5,714 nucleotides of DNA from Myxococcales bacterium (GTDB lineage: Bacteria; Myxococcota; Polyangia; HGW-17; SLPX01): contig SLPX01000377.1 in NCBI GenBank assembly GCA_007131745.1, positions 1-5,714 of the forward strand, written 5' to 3'. Positions within the stretch are counted from its first letter, which is position 1; every line of letters starts with the position of its first letter. This document shows positions 5,600 to 5,714 of the stretch, piece after piece. The position numbers and the translations under genes were made by a program. The notes under the pieces are model-generated. The model had not been told where the DNA came from, made no database searches, and was given only the letters and a program-made list of their open reading frames with translations.

Positions 5600-5714
5600 T
5601 CAACCTTCTTGGGAAGATCCATTGCCGGACATGTTGTCGGCAGATTCCAGCTCAACCCGGAAAACAGAACCGCAATCCGGAGCCGGCGTCATGCTTACAG
5701 AGCCTCCCATGGCC
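5600..5714 (-). CDS. Sensor histidine kinase, C-terminal end (partial)
   Basis: The last 37 codons of a minus-strand gene entering from the right edge. AMGGSVSMTPAPDCGSVFRVELES is the end of a GHKL/HATPase_c domain: the 'mGG.i.v.s.pg.Gs.F.v.l' segment that follows the G2 box of histidine kinases. A hydrophilic tail ADNMSGNGSSQEG leads to TGA at 5602-5600. Sensor input, His box and nucleotide-binding N and G boxes lie outside the window, so the signal it senses cannot be stated. No response regulator follows downstream on this strand; vapC lies there in the opposite direction. Confidence 0.8.
   Translation of the reverse strand, partial: AMGGSVSMTPAPDCGSVFRVELESADNMSGNGSSQEG

Overview
The window is bacterial DNA of moderate G+C with a worn, accessory-type layout: a decayed transposase, two genes that have lost their 5' ends, a nuclease-like ATPase, and a toxin-antitoxin pair. 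No marker fixes the taxon. The mix (IS91-type transposase, AAA/PD-(D/E)XK protein, secreted subtilase, VapBC, histidine kinase) would suit a Desulfobacterota-like or related Gram-negative genome, but that is a weak inference.

Left part (1 to about 1064, minus strand): the 5' half of an IS91-family transposase runs off the left edge. It has its zinc-ribbon cysteines and the HUH motif HIHFH, but the reading frame is broken at about 412 and 557, and probably again near 795. Just upstream lies a 51-codon frame with a good ribosome binding site and one predicted membrane helix, preceded by a hairpin.

Middle (1065 to about 4320, minus strand): reading leftward there is a subtilisin-like protease fragment, then an intact secreted or lipoprotein-like gene of 190 codons, then a 516-codon AAA-type ATPase with a C-terminal PD-(D/E)XK nuclease-like domain. 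The protease lacks its Asp and His catalytic regions and carries an internal TAA. Its truncated 5' end abuts, head to head, the 3' remnant of a plus-strand gene whose tail resembles HmuY-like proteins. This looks like a deletion or rearrangement breakpoint at about 4305-4325.

Right part (4497 to 5714): about 340 bases without a recognisable gene lead into a complete VapB/VapC-type toxin-antitoxin operon on the plus strand. A consensus-like promoter overlaps a 7-bp inverted repeat, and the antitoxin mRNA is predicted to be leaderless. The antitoxin carries an in-frame A AAA AAG heptamer in a run of nine A. The toxin gene converges on the 3' end of a minus-strand sensor histidine kinase that enters from the right edge, and a hairpin between them is a likely terminator for the kinase.

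Only the ATPase, the 190-residue secreted protein and vapBC look intact. No single integrated system is evident. The most testable novelties are the control of vapBC, the small membrane protein, and the possible pairing of the secreted protein with the neighbouring protease.
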